A stretch of DNA of 64,000 nt, taken from Glandiceps talaboti (taxonomy: Eukaryota > Hemichordata > Enteropneusta > Spengelidae). This document shows, one piece after another, positions 47,401 through 62,246 of this stretch. The stretch is taken from positions 2,346,187 to 2,410,186 of the forward strand of contig NC_135557.1 in assembly GCF_964340395.1 (NCBI RefSeq), written 5' to 3'. The position numbers and the translations under genes are program-made. The stretch's first letter is position 1, and the number at the start of each line of letters is the position of its first letter. The notes under the pieces are model-generated. The model searched no databases. It saw only the letters and a program-made list of their open reading frames with translations, and was not told the DNA's origin.

Positions 47401-50400
47401 GTCAGGATGTAGAGATACTAATGTGTAGTGAAATTGTCAGCATGTAGAGATACTGTTGTGTAGTGTAATTGATGTAGAGATACTAATGTGTAGTGTAATT
47501 GTCAGCATGTAGAGATACTGCTGTGTAGTGTAATTGATATAGAGATATTGCTGTGTAGTACGTTTAATTGATGTAGAGATACTGTTGTGTAGAGTAATTG
47601 ATGTAGAGATACTGCTGTGTAGTGTAATTGTCAGGATGTAGAGATACTGATGTGTAATGTAATTGTCAGGATGTAGAGATACTAATGTGCAGTGTAATTG
47701 ATGTAGAGATACTGCTGTGTAGTGTAATTGTCAGGATGTAGAGATACTGATGTGTAGAGAAATTGATGTAGAGATACTGTTGTGTAGAGTAATTGATGTA
47801 GAGATACTGATGTGTAGAGTAATTGTCAGGATGTAGAGATACTGCTGTGTAGTGTAATTGTCAGGATGTAGAGATACTGATGTGTAGAGAAATTGATGTA
47901 GAGATACTGCTGTGTAGTGTAATTGATGTAGAGATACTGATGTGTAGTGTAATTGATGTAGAGATACTGATGTGTAGAGTAATTGTCAGGATGTAGAGAT
48001 ACTGCTGTGTAGTGTAATTGTCAGGATGTAGAGATATTGATATGTAGAGAAATTGATGTAGAGATACTGTTGTGTAGAGTAATTGATGTAGAGATACTGA
48101 TGTGTAGAGTAATTGTCAGGATGTAGAGATACTGCTGTGTAGTGTAATTGTCAGGATGTAGAGATACTGCTGTGTAGTGTAATTGATGTAGAGATACTGC
48201 TGTGTAGTGTAATTGTCAGGATGTAGAGATACTGCTGTGTAGTGTAATTGATGTAGAGATACTGCTGTGTAGTGTAATTGTCAGGATGTAGAGATACTGC
48301 TGTGTAGTGTAATTGTCAGGATGTAGAGATACTGCTGTGTAGTGTAATTGATGTAGAGATACTGCTGTGTAGTGTAATTGTCAGGATGTAGAGATACTGC
48401 TGTGTAGTGTAATTGTCAGCATGTAGAGATACTGCTGTGTAGTGTAATTGATGTAGAGATACTAATGTGTAGTGTAATTGTCAGCATGTAGAGATACTGC
48501 TGTATAGTGTAATTGATGTAGAGATACTAATGTGTAGTGTAATTGTCAGCATGTAGAGATACTGCTGTATAGTGTAATTGATGTAGAGATACTGATGTGT
48601 AGTGTAATTAATATAGATATACTGATGTGTAGTGTAATTGTCAGGATGTAGAGATAGTGTAGTGTAATTGATGTAGAGATACTGTTGTGTAGAGTAATTG
48701 ATGTAGAGATACTGCTGTGTAGTGTAATTGTCAGGATGTAGAGATACTGATGTGTAATGTAATTGTCAGGATGTAGAGATACTAATGTGCAGTGTAATTG
48801 ATGTAGAGATACTGCTGTGTAGTGTAATTGTCAGGATGTAGAGATACTGATGTGTAGAGTAATTGATGTAGAGATACTGATGTGTAGTGTAATTGATGTA
48901 GAGATACTGATGTGTAGAGTAATTGATGTAGAGATACTGTTGTGTAGAGTAATTGATGTAGAGATACTGTTGTGTAGTGTAATTGATGTAGAGATACTGA
49001 TGTGTAGAGTAATTGTCAGGATGTAGAGATACTGCTGTGTAGTGTAATTGTCAGGATGTAGAGATACTGCTGTGTAGTGTAATTGATGTAGAGATACTGC
49101 TGTGTAGTGTAATTGTCAGGATGTAGAGATACTGCTGTGTAGTGTAATTGATGTAGAGATACTGCTGTGTAGTGTAATTGTCAGGATGTAGAGATACTGC
49201 TGTGTAGTGTAATTGATGTAGAGATATTGATGTGTAGTGTAATTGTCAGGATGTAGAGATACTGCTGTGTAGTGTAATTGATGTAGAGATACTGCTGTGT
49301 AGTGTAATTGTCAAGATGTAGAGATACTGCTGTGTAGTGTAATTGTTAGGATGTAGAGATACTAATGTGTAGTGTAATTGTCAGCATGTAGAGATACTGA
49401 TGTGTAGTGTAAATGATGTAGAGATACTGATGTGTAGTGTAATTGTCAGGATGTAGAGATACTGATGTGTAGTGTAATTGATGTAGAGATACTGATGTGT
49501 AGTGTAAATGATGTAGAGATACTGATGTGTAGTGTAATTGATGTAGAGATACTGATGTGTAGTGTAATTGATGTAGAGATACTGCTGTGTAGTGTAATTG
49601 ATGTAGAGATACTGCTGTGTAGTGTAATTGATGTAGAGATACTGCTGTGTAGTGTAATTGTCAGGATGTAGAGATACTGATGTGTAGTGTAATTAATGTA
49701 CAGATACTGCTGTGTAGTGTAATTGATGTAGAGATACTGTTGTGTAGTGTAATTGATGTAGAGATACTGCTGTGTAGTGTAATTGATGTAGAGATACTGC
49801 TGTGTAGTGTAATTGTCAGGATGTAGAGATACTGTTGTGTAGTGTAATTGATGTAGAGATACTGCTGTGTAGTGTAATTGATGTAGAGATACTGCTGTGT
49901 AGTGTAATTGTCAGGATGTAGACATACTGATGTGTAGTGTAATTGATGTAGAGATACTGCTGTGTAGTGTAATTGATGTAGAGATATTGATGTGTAGTGT
50001 AATTTATGTAGAGATACTAATGTGTAGTGTAATTGATGTAGAGATACTGATGTGTAGTGTAATTGATGTAGAGATACTGCTGTGTAGTGTAATTGTCAGG
50101 ATGTAGAAATACTTTTGTGAAGTGTAATTGATGTAGAGATACTGATGTGTAGTGTAATTGATGTAGAGATACTGCTGTGTAGTGTAATTGATGTAGAGAT
50201 ACTGCTGTGTAGTGTAATTGTCAGGATGTAGAGATACTGATGTGTAGTGTAATTGATGTAGAGATACTGCTGTGTAGTGTAATTGATGTAGAGATATTGA
50301 TGTGTAGTGTAATTGATGTAGAGATACTGATGTGTAGTGTAATTGATGTAGAGATACTGATGTGTAGTGTAATTGATGTAGAGATACTGATGTGTAGTGT

Positions 50401-53400
50401 AATTGATGTAGAGATACTGCTGTGTAGTGTAATTGATGTAGAGATACTGATGTGTAGTGTAATTGATGTAGAGATACTGCTGTGTAGTGTTATTGATGTA
50501 GAGATACTGATGTGTAGTGTAATTGTCAGGATGTAGAGATACTACTGTGTAGTGTAATTGATGTAGAGATACTGCTGTGTAGTGTAATTGTCAGGATGTA
50601 GAGATACTGCTGTGTAGAGTAATTGATGTAGAGATACTGATGTGTAGTGTAATTGATGTAGAGATACTGATGAGTAGTGTAATTGTCAGGATGTAGAGAT
50701 ACTGCTGTGTAGTGTAATTGATGTAGAGATACTACTGTGTAGTGTAATTGATGTAGAGATACTGCTGTGTAGTGTAATTGTCAGGATGTAGAGATACTGC
50801 TGTGTAGTGTAATTGATGTAGAGATACTGCTGTGTAGTGTAATTGATGTAGAGATACTGATGTGTAGTGTAATTGATGTAGAGACACTGTTGTGTAGTGT
50901 AATTGTCAGGATGTAGAGATACTGATGTGTAGTGTAATTGATGTAGAGATACTGATGTGTAGTGTAATTGATGTAGAGACACTGTTGTGTAGTGTAATTG
51001 TCAGGATGTAGAGATACTGATGTGTAGTGTAATTGTCAGGATGTAGACATACTGATGTGTAGTGTAATTGATGTAGAGATACTGCTGTGTAGTGTAATTG
51101 ATGTAGAGATATTGATGTGTAGTGTAATTGATGTAGAGATACTGATGTGTAGTGTAATTGATGTAGAGATACTGATGTGTAGTGTAATTGATGTAGAGAT
51201 ACTGCTGTGTAGTGTAATTGTCAGGATGTAGAGATACTTTTGTGTAGTGTAATTGATGTAGAGATACTGATGTGTAGTGTAATTGATGTAGAGATACTGC
51301 TGTGTAGTGTAATTGATGTAGAGATACTGCTGTGTAGTGTAATTGTCAGGATGTAGAGATACTGATGTGTAGTGTAATTGATGTAGAGATACTGCTGTGT
51401 AGTGTAATTGATGTAGAGATATTGATGTGTAGTGTAATTGATGTAGAGATACTGATGTGTAGTGTAATTGATGTAGAGATACTGATGTGTAGTGTAATTG
51501 ATGTAGAGATACTGATGTGTAGTGTAATTGATGTAGAGATACTGCTGTGTAGTGTAATTGATGTAGAGATACTGATGTGTAGTGTAATTGATGTAGAGAT
51601 ACTGCTGTGTAGTGTTATTGATGTAGAGATACTGATGTGTAGTGTAATTGTCAGGATGTAGAGATACTACTGTGTAGTGTAATTGATGTAGAGATACTGC
51701 TGTGTAGTGTAATTGTCAGGATGTAGAGATACTGCTGTGTAGTGTAATTGATGTAGAGATACTGATGTGTAGTGTAATTGATGTAGAGATACTGATGTGT
51801 AGTGTAATTGTCAGGATGTAGAGATACTGCTGTGTAGTGTAATTGATGTAGAGATACTACTGTGTAGTGTAATTGATGTAGAGATACTGCTGTGTAGTGT
51901 AATTGTCAGGATGTAGAGATACTGCTGTGTAGTGTAATTGATGTAGAGATACTGCTGTGTAGTGTAATTGATGTAGAGATACTGATGTGTAGTGTAATTG
52001 ATGTAGAGATACTGTTGTGTAGTGTAATGGTCAGGATGTAGAGATACTGATGTGTAGTGTAATTGATGTAGAGATACTGATGTGTAGTGTAATTGATGTA
52101 GAGATACTGTTGTGTAGTGTAATTGATGTAGAGATACTGTTGTGTAGTGTAATTGATGTAGAGATACTGCTGTGTAGTGTAATTGTCAGGATGTAGAGAT
52201 ACTGATGTGTAGTGTAATTGATGTAGAGATACTGTTGTGTAGTGTAATTGATGTAGAGATACTGCTGTGTAGTGTAATTGTCAGGATGTAGAGATACTGA
52301 TGTGTAGTGTAATTGATGTAGAGATACTGTTGTGTAGTGTAATTGTCAGGATGTAGAGATACTGCTGTGTAGTGTAATTGATGTAGAGATACTGCTGTGT
52401 AGTGTAATTGATGTAGAGATACTGATGTGTAGTGTAATTGATGTAGAGATACTGTTGTGTAGTGTAATTGATGTAGAGATACTGTTGTGTAGTGTAATTG
52501 ATGTAGAGATACTGATGTGTAGTGTAATTGTCAGGATGTAGAGATACTGCTGTGTAGTGTAATTGATGTAGAGATACTGATGTGTAGTGTAATTGATGTA
52601 GAGATACTGCTGTGTAGTGTAATTGTCAGGATGTAGAGATACTGATGTGTAGAGTAATTGATGTAGAGATATTGCTGTGTAGTGTAATTGATGTAGAGAT
52701 ACTGCTGTGTAGTGTAATTGTCAGGATGTAGAGATACTGATGTGTAGTGTAATTGATGTAGAGATACTGCTGTGTAGTGTAATTGTCAGGATGTAGAGAT
52801 ACTGATGTGTAGTGTAATTGATGTAGAGATACTGTTGTGTAGTGTAATTGATGTAGAGATACTGCTGTGTAGTGTAATTGTCAGGATGTAGAGATACTGA
52901 TGTGTAGTGTAATTGATGTAGAGATACTGTTGTGTAGTGTAATTGTCAGGATGTAGAGATACTGCTGTGTAGTGTAATTGATGTAGAGATACTGCTGTGT
53001 AGTGTAATTGATGTAGAGATACTGATGTGTAGTGTAATTGATGTAGAGATACTGTTGTGTAGTGTAATTGATGTAGAGATACTGTTGTGTAGTGTAATTG
53101 ATGTAGAGATACTGATGTGTAGTGTAATTGTCAGGATGTAGAGATACTGCTGTGTAGTGTAATTGATGTAGAGATACTGCTGTGTAGTGTAATTGATGTA
53201 GAGATACTGCTGTGTAGTGTAATTGTCAGGATGTAGAGATACTGCTGTGTAGTGTAATTGATGTAGAGATACTGATGTGTAGTGTAATTGATGTAGAGAT
53301 ACTGCTGTGTAGTGTAATTGTAAGGATGTAGAGATACTACTGTGTAGTGTAATTGATGTAGAGATACTGATGTGTAGTGTAATTGATGTAGAGATACTGC

Positions 53401-55818
53401 TGTGTAGTGTAATTGTCAGGATGTAGAGATACTGATGTGTAGTGTAATTGATGTAGAGATACTGATGTGTAGTGTAATTGTTGTAGAGATACTGATGTGT
53501 AGTGTAATTGATGTAGAGATACTGATGTGTAGTGTAATTGATGTAGAGATACTGCTGTGTAGTGTAATTGATGTAGAGATACTGATGTGTAGTGTAATTG
53601 ATGTAGAGATACTAATGTGTAGTGTAATTGATGTAGAGATACTGATGTGTAGTGTAATTGTCAGGATGTAGAGATACTGCTGTGTAGTGTAATTGATGTA
53701 GAGATACTGTTGTGTAGTGTAATTGATGTGGAGATACTGCTGTGTAGTGTAATTGTCAGGATGTAGAAATACTGCTGTGTAGTGTAATTGTCAGGATGTA
53801 GAGATACTGCTGTGTAGTGTAATTGATGTAGAGATAATACTGTAGTGTACATGATGTAGAGATACTGATGTGTAGTGTAATTGATGTAGAGATACTAATG
53901 TGTAGTGTAATTGATGTAGAGATACTGCTGTGTAGTGTAATTGTCAGGATGTAGAGATACTGATGTGTAGTGTAATTGTCAGGATGTAGAGATACTGCTA
54001 TGTAGTGTAATTGATGTAGAGATAATACTGTGTAGTGTAATTGTCAGGATGTAGAGATACTGATGTGTAGTGTAATTGTCAGGATGTAGAGATACTGATG
54101 TGTAGTGTAATTGATGTAGAGATACTACTGTGTAGTGTAATTGATGTAGAGATACTGCTGTGTAGTGTAATTGATGTGGAGATACTGATGTGTAGTGTAA
54201 TTGATGTAGAGATACTGATGTGTAGTGTAATTGATGTAGAGATACTGATGTGTAGTGTAATTGTCAGGATGTAGAGATACTCTTGTGTAGTGTAACTGAT
54301 GTAGAGATACTGTTGTGTAGTGTAATTGATGTAGAGATACTGCTGTGTAGTGTAATTGATGTAGAGATACTGATGTGTAGTGTAATTGATGTAGAGATAC
54401 TGCTGTGTAGTGTTATTGATGTAGAGATACTGATGTGTAGTGTAATTGTCAGGAAGTAGAGATACTACTGTGTAGTGTAATTGATGTAGAGATACTGCTG
54501 TGTAGTGTAATTGTCAGGATGTAGAGATACTGCTGTGTAGTGTAATTGATGTAGAGATACTGATGTGTAGTGTAATTGATGTAGAGATACTGATGTGTAG
54601 TGTAATTGTCAGGATGTAGAGATACTGCTGTGTAGTGTAATTGATGTAGAGATACTACTGTGTAGTGTAATTGATGTAGAGATACTGCTGTGTAGTGTAA
54701 TTGTCAGGATGTAGAGATACTGCTGTGTAGTGTAATTGATGTAGAGATACTGCTGTGTAGTGTAATTGATGTAGAGATACTGATGTGTAGTGTAATTGAT
54801 GTAGAGATACTGTTGTGTAGTGTAATGGTCAGGATGTAGAGATACTGATGTGTAGTGTAATTGATGTAGAGATACTGTTGTGTAGTGTAATTGTCAGGAT
54901 GTAGAGATACTGATGTGTAGTGTAATTGATGTAGAGATACTGTTGTGTAGTGTAATTGATGTAGAGATACTGTTGTGTAGTGTAATTGTCAGGATGTAGA
55001 GATACTGATGTGTAGTGTAATTGATGTAGAGATACTGTTGTGTAGTGTAATTGTCAGGATGTAGAGATACTGCTGTGTAGTGTAATTGATGTAGAGATAC
55101 TGCTGTGTAGTGTAATTGATGTAGAGATACTGATGTGTAGTGTAATTGATGTAGAGATACTGTTGTGTAGTGTAATTGATGTAGAGATACTGTTGTGTAG
55201 TGTAATTGATGTAGAGATACTGATGTGTAGTGTAATTGTCAGGATGTAGAGATACTGCTGTGTAGTGTAATTGATGTAGAGATACTGCTGTGTAGTGTAA
55301 TTGTCAGGATGTAGAGATACTGCTGTGTAGTGTAATTGATGTAGAGATACTGATGTGTAGTGTAATTGATGTAGAGATACTACTGTAGTGTACATGATGT
55401 AGAGATACTGATGTGTAGTGTAATTGATGTAGAGATACTGCTGTGTAGTGTAATTGATGTAGAGATACTGCTGTGTAGTGTAATTGTCAGGATGTAGAGA
55501 TACTGATGTGTAGTGTAATTGTCAGGATGTAGAGATACTGCTATGTAGTGTAATTGATGTAGAGATACTACTGTGTAGTGTAATTGTCAGGATGTAGAGA
55601 TACTGATGTGTAGTGTAATTGTCAGGATGTAGAGATACTGATGTGTAGTGTAATTGATGTAGAGATACTACTGTGTAGTGTAATTGATGTAGAGATACTG
55701 CTGTGTAGTGTAATTGATGTGGAGATACTGATGTGTAGTGTAATTGATGTAGAGATACTGATGTGTAGTGTAATTGATGTAGAGATACTGATGTGTAGTG
55801 TAATTGTCAGGATGTAGA
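44480..55818 (+). repeat. Minisatellite: mixed 30- and 35-bp units, about 360 copies (11.3 kb)
   Basis: The 30-bp unit is gatgtagagatactgctgtg plus tagtgtaatt. The 35-bp unit differs by the insertion gtcag between aatt and gatgtag. Units also differ in the gctgtg/gatgtg/gttgtg position. The order of 30s and 35s is repeated in blocks: about 964 bp apart (tagtacgtg near 45811 and 46775), about 1125 bp apart (identical stretches from 50240 and 51365), and about 600 bp apart (near 52200 and 52800). ORFs of up to about 110 codons (MCSVIDVEIL repeats and antisense forms) are by-products of the period. Largest array of the window. Confidence 0.97.
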
Positions 55819-57383
55819 GTAGAGCAAAATGGGTACCAAAGGATTCAATGATCTTCAATATGGCAGCCGTATTGATTGATTTCAACTGGATGTTAATACT
55901 GTATACACACTGTGTGGTAGATAAGATATTATATTTAATATTAAGGATAATGTTCTGGAGTAGAGATAATGTTGACTCGGTCCTGACAATGTAGGGAATG
56001 TGCCCATTTAGTCTTTGGCAGTTTTAGCCTTCCCTCAGCTCAGTCAGTTTAGATCCAAACATGAGTATTGATTAATGCACTGTCAAACATTTCCATAGTA
56101 GTGGGAAACAGCCATTTGCCTTTAAAACTGTCAATGTGGTGGCAGCAGTGGGATCAAGTCCTAATCACCAAGTCTGGGCCATGTGTTCTTTTCCATGTCC
56201 AAATGCATTTTAACTTTTTAATAGGAGAAGGGTCACTATTAGATACTGTGTGTAGGCACTTGAAAATTGTTCCTACATTACATCTCCAAGGTTATAATGC
56301 ATATTATGAACGTTTACAAATATAGTCACCATTCGGCCATAATTTATCAGTTGCAAAACAAAGTGATGTGCACGTGACTCACATAGTATAATACCTTTGT
56401 GTCAAGTTTGGTTGAAATCATTTGGTGCATATCAGACTTATGAGGATGAACGCATTGATGGGACACGCATATGTCAGCCAATGTAATAGCCTCCTCCAGG
56501 TGGTGCTCTTTGGGGACTGAAAAGATGTCACAGTGACTATATTACAAGTGTAGCACCCATACATTTGACAAGATTAAGGTGAACACAAACAAAAACCATT
56601 TTTGTTGTAGTTTATTACATATACATGTATACACATTATACATGATAGTGTTGTCTTAGTGATGAAACCACATTGTAATTATGATAGTGTCAACTCAAGT
56701 GTCTTTACCATGCATACTTGGAGTCTACACTGAATCAAAAGTTGTATATGATTGATACATACATTGTATTGTGTGTGTAGTCATATCAATGTCCATTCAC
56801 AGATTGACTAGATCAACTTAAGGGAGTGATCAGTTTTTACGGCCTGGGGTAATATCACAAGCCATGTTGTAATGAAGACAGTGTCAACACTGAGTCTTTA
56901 CCACATACACATAGAGTCCACACTGAATCAAAAAGTTGTATGTGATTTATCCATACACTGTATTGTGTGTGTAATCATATCAATGTCCATTCATAGATTG
57001 ACTAGATCAACTTAATCATTGATATAGCATATGTCAAAATATTATACAATTATCATAATAGTTTTAGTTTGTGTCTTTCTAAACTTGTCAAAAGTGATCT
57101 CACCAAAGTAATCTATTGTGTTTACTTACACCCATGGGCTTCACACACAAACAGACATCACTGACAAGCTGCAACCATATTGTTTTTATATCAGACTTTT
57201 ATAAAATACTCTACATGCAAGTACAATACAATAATCCATACAAAAGTGGTTACATTACCATTTCTATAACAACAGGGATTACTAAGGCATTGCTAACCCA
57301 AACTTGGCCCCGCACTAAAAACCAGAAATAAAAATATTTCAAAAACTCTGGAAAAGCGTAGGCATATATCAAAATTGCATCCA
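55819..57383. other. Unique sequence with a diverged direct repeat
   Basis: No convincing exon. A segment of about 160 bp near 56655-56822 (gtgtcaactcaagtgtcttt ... gattgactagatcaactta) recurs at 56860-57015 with about 15 percent differences by eye. The 85-codon ORF at 56068 has no recognisable domain. Confidence 0.5.
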
Positions 57384-60300
57384 TAAAGTACACCCATCCC
57401 CTAAATAAAATATTTTTCCCCCCAAAAGAAATATTTCTCTCCCCTTAATATAAAGTACATCCATCCCCTAAATAAAATATTACTCTCCCCTACATAAAAT
57501 ATTTCTCTTCCCTTAAAATAAAGTACACCCATCCCCTAAATAAAAAGTACATTCATCCCCTTAATAAATAATTCTCTCCCCTTAATATAAAGTACACCAA
57601 TTACCTATAAAAAGTGCATTCATCCCCTAAATAAAAAAGTACATCCATCCCGTAAATAAAATATTTCACTCCCCTTAATATAAAGTACATCCATCCCCTA
57701 AATAAAAACGTGCATGCCTCCTTAAATAAAATATTTCTCTCCCCTAAGTAAAATATTTCTCTCCCCTTAATATAAAGTACATCCATCCCCAAAGTAAAAT
57801 ATTCTCTCCCCTTAAAATAAAGTACATCCATCCCTTCAATAAAATATTTCTCTCCCCTAAATATAAAGTACATCCATCCCCTAAATAAAATATTTCTCTC
57901 CCCTTAATATAAAGTACATCCATCCCCTAAATAAAATATTTCTCTCCCCTTAATATAAAGTGCATCAATCCCCTAAATAAAATATTTCTCTCCCCTAATA
58001 TAAAGTACACCCATCCCCTAAATAAAATATTTCTCTCCCCTAAATATAAAGTACATCCATCCCTTGAATAAAATATTTCTCTCCCCTTAATATAAAGTAC
58101 ATCCATCCCTTGAATAAAATATTTCACTCCCCTTAATATAAAGTACATCCATCCCCTAAATAAAAACGTGCATGCCTCCTTAAATAAAATATTTCTCTCC
58201 CCTAAGTAAAATATTTCTCTCCCCTTAATATAAAGTACATCCATCCCCAAAGTAAAATATTCTCTCCCCTTAAAATAAAGTACATCCATCCCTTCAATAA
58301 AATATTTCTCTCCCCTAAATATAAAGTACATCCATCCCCTAAATAAAATATTTCTCTCCCCTTAATATAAAGTGCATCAATCCCCTAAATAAAATATTTC
58401 TCTCCCCTAATATAAAGTACACCCATCCCCTAAATAAAATATTTCTCTCCCCTAAATATAAAGTACATCCATCCCTTGAATAAAATATTTCTCTCCCCTT
58501 AATATAAAGTACATCCATCCCTTGAATAAAATATTTCTCTCCCCTTAATATAAAGTACATCCATCCCCTAAATAAAATATTTCTCTCCCCTAAGTAAAAT
58601 ATTTCTCTCCCCTTAATATAAAGTACACCCATCCCATAAATAAAATATTTCTCTCCCCTAATATAAAGTACACCCATCCCCTAAATAAAAACGTGCATGC
58701 CTCCCTAAATAAAATATTTCTCTCCCCTAAATAAAATATTTCTCTCCCCTTAATATAAAGTACATCCATCCCCTAAATAAAAACGTGCATGCCTCCCTAA
58801 ATAAAATATTTCTCTCCCCTAAGTAAAATATTTCTCTCCCCTTAATATAAAGTACATCCATCCCCAAAGTAAAATATTCTCTCTCCTTAATATAAAGTAC
58901 ACCCATCCCCTAAATAAAATATTTCTCTCCCCTTAATATAAAGTACACCCATCCCCTAAATAAAATATTTCTCTCCCCTTAATATAAAGTACATCCATCC
59001 CCAAAGTAAAATATTCTCTCCCCTTAAAATAAAGTACATCCATCCCGTAAATAAAATATTTCACTCCCCTTAATATAAAGTACATCCATCCCCTAAATAA
59101 AAACGTGCATGCCTCCCTAAATAAAATATTTCTCTCCCCTAAGTAAAATATTTCTCTCCCCTTAATATAAAGTACATCCATCCCCAAAGTAAAATATTCT
59201 CTCCCCTTAAAATAAAGTACATCCATCCCCAAAGTAAAATATTTCTCTCCCCTAAATATAAAGTACATCCATCCCCTAAATAAAATATTTCTCTCCCCTT
59301 AACATAAAGTACACCCATCCCCTAAATAAAATATTTCTCTCCCCTTAATATAAAGTACACCCATCCCCTAAATAAAATATTTCTCTCCCCTTAATATAAA
59401 GTACACCCATCCCCTAAATATTTCTCTCCCCTTAATATAAAGTACATCCATCCCTTCAATAAAATATTTTTCTCCCCTAAATATAAAGTACATCCATCCC
59501 CTAAATAAAATATTTCTCTCCCCTTAATATAAAGTACACCCATCCCCTAAATATTTCTCTCCCCTTAATATAAAGTACATCCATCCCTTCAATAAAATAT
59601 TTTTCTCCCCTAAATATAAAGTACATCCATCCCCTAAATAAAATATTTCTCTCCCCTTAATATAAAGTACACCCATCCCCTAAATATTTCTCTCCCCCTA
59701 ATATAAAGTACACCCATCCCATAAATAAAATATTTCTCTCCCCTTAATATAAAGTACATCCATCCCTTCAATAAAATATTTTTCTCCCCTAAATATAAAG
59801 TACATCCATCCCCTAAATAAAATATTTCTCTCCTCTTAATATAAAGTACATCCATCCCTTGAATAAAATATTTCTCTCCCCTAAATATAAAGTACAACCA
59901 TCCCTTGAATAAAATATTTCTCTCCCCTAATATAAAGTCATCCATCCCTTGAACAAAATATTTCTTTCCCCTAATATAAAGTACATCCATCCCCAAAGTA
60001 AAATATTTCTCTCCCTTAAATATAAAGTACATCCATCCCCTAAATAAAATATTTCTCTCCCCTTAATATAAAGTACATCCATCCCCTAAATAAAATATTT
60101 CTCTCCCCTTAATATAAAGTGCATCAATCCCCTAAATAAAATATTTCTCTCCCCTTAATATAAGGTACATCCATCCCCTAAATAAAATATTTCTCTCCCC
60201 TTAATATAAAGTACACCCATCCCCTAAATATAAAGTACACCCATCCCCTAAATAAAATATTTCTCTCCCCTTAATATAAAGTACATCCATCCCCTAAATA

Positions 60301-61600
60301 AAATATTTCTCTCCCCTTAATATAAAGTACACCCATCCCCTAAATATAAAGTACACCCATCCCCTAAATAAAATATTTCTCTCCCCTTAATATAAAGTAC
60401 ACCCATCCCATAAATAAAATATTTCTCTCCCCTAATATAAAGTACACCCATCCCCTAAATAAAATATTTCTCTCCCCTTAATATAAAGTACATCCATCCC
60501 CTAAATAAAATATTTCTCTCCCCTTAATATAAAGTACATCCATCCCCTAAATAAAATATTTCTCTCCTCTTAATATAAAGTACATCCATCGCCTAAATAA
60601 AATATTTCTCTCCCCTAAATATAAAGTACATCCATCCCTTGAATAAAATATTTCTCTCCCCTAATATAAAGTACATCCATCCCGTAAATAAAATATTTCT
60701 CTCCCCTAAATATAAAGTACATCCATCCCCAAAGTAAAATATTTCTCTCCCCTTAATATAAAGTACACCCATCCCGTAAATAAAATATTTCTCTCCCCTA
60801 AATATAAAGTGCATCAATCCCCTAAATAAAATATTTCTCTCCCCTTAATATAAAGTACATCCATCCCCTAAATAAAATATTTCTCTCCCCTTAATATAAA
60901 GTACATCCATCCCCTAAATAAAATATTTCTCTCCCCTTAATATAAAGTGCATCAATCCCCTAAATAAAATATTTCTCTCCTCTTAATATAAAGTACATCC
61001 ATCCCTTGAATAAAATATTTCTCTCCCCTAAATATAAAGTACAACCATCCCTTGAATAAAATATTTCTCTCCCCTTAATATAAAGTCATCCATCCCCTAA
61101 ATAAAATATTTCTCTCCCCTAATATAAAGTCATCCATCCCTTGAATAAAATATTTCTTTCCCCTTAATATAAAGTACACCCATCCCCTAAATAAAATATT
61201 TCTCTCCCTTAAGTAAAATATTTCTCTCCCCTTAATATAAAGTGCATCAATCCCCTAAATAAAATATTTTCTCCCCTTAATATAAAGTACATCCATCCCC
61301 TAAATAAAATATTTCTCTCCCCTTAATATAAAGTACATCCATCCCGTAAATAAAATATTCTCTCCCCTTAATATAAAGTACATCCATTCCCTAAATATAA
61401 AGTACATCCATCACCTAAATAAAATATTTCTCTCCCCTCAATAAAAAGTACATCCATCCCCTTAATAAAACTTATTTCTTTCCCCTTAATTAAAAGTACA
61501 TCCATCCCCTTAATAAAAAGTACAATTCCACTCTCTAAATAAAACTTTCCTAAATATAAAGTACATCCATCCCCTAAAAGAAGAGTACATCAATCCCATA
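57384..61600 (+). repeat. Minisatellite: 46-47-bp unit, about 90 copies
   Basis: Units contain taaataaaatatttctctcc, ccttaatataaagtac and atccatcccc. Length varies by loss of single T or of blocks. A rare variant with aaaaacgtgcatgcctcc recurs at 57706, 58165, 58687, 58783 and 59100; the first two are 458 bp apart and mark a block duplication. The minus strand has two GGGG runs per unit. Open frames on the minus strand are repeat translations. Confidence 0.97.
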
Positions 61601-61603
61601 CAT

Positions 61604-61628
61604 CTATATGAAAAGCATTTTCATATAG
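61604..61628. repeat. Perfect 11-bp hairpin at the right end of the 46-bp array
   Basis: ctatatgaaaa, loop gca, ttttcatatag. The next 40 bp (61629-61668) are an inverted, diverged copy of the array unit, so the array changes orientation at this hairpin. Confidence 0.85.
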
Positions 61629-61668
61629 GGGAGAGAGATCATTTTCATTTGGGATGGACATACTTTTC

Positions 61669-62246
61669 AAATACTTTGTATGAAGAATGGCAGTGGTAAT
61701 ACAAAGGGTATTGTAAAGTTTAAGCAACCAAATATGAACAACCAACCCATGTGAAAAAAAACCACAATTTGTGATATGAAGGGTAAACAAACATATAACT
61801 TGTGTGACTCCCCAAAGTGTTGCTCAGTAAATCCCACATTTATCATTGCACTACAAATACCAGACTCGTTGCCTTGTTTCTTTGTGCAAACTTAACAACC
61901 ACCGAAAGATAGTTAGAGTTACTTTTATTATATATTAGTTGGGATTAAAGTTAGTGTTAGTGTTAGTGTTAGTGTTAGTGGTTTTAGGGTAAGGTTACAG
62001 GTTAAAGGTTATAGTTCAAGTTAAGGTTAGAAGGTTAAGGTTGGATAGGAGTGATCAAAGCTTGCACAAATTAAGACTACAGCAACAAAGTCTATCATTT
62101 GAAGTACAATGAAGATTTGTACATGTATCATGTTACTTAAATTTCACAATTTTCTGATGTAAATAGTTCCCCACCAACTGTATACTAATCAGCTGGTTCT
62201 AAAGTTCTTATAACCATTTAATCAAAAATTTCAATTTTTAGATGAC
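61669..62246. other. Unique sequence with a TTAGTG-type short repeat
   Basis: At 61950-62045 five TTAGTG hexamers are followed by degenerate ggttaggt/aaggtt words. It resembles decayed telomere-like or simple repeats. Nothing else is recognised. Confidence 0.4.

Noticed and set aside
44480-55885. Further exons of gene 2 beyond the array
   Set aside because: I found no LDLa or linker exon after 43671 in the window, and a stop plus AATAAA precede the array.
56068-56325. 85-codon ORF
   Set aside because: No domain, no flanking splice consensus that extends it, ordinary length for AT-rich unique DNA.
61950-62045. Interstitial telomere repeat
   Set aside because: Units are TTAGTG and degenerate words, not TTAGGG, and very short.
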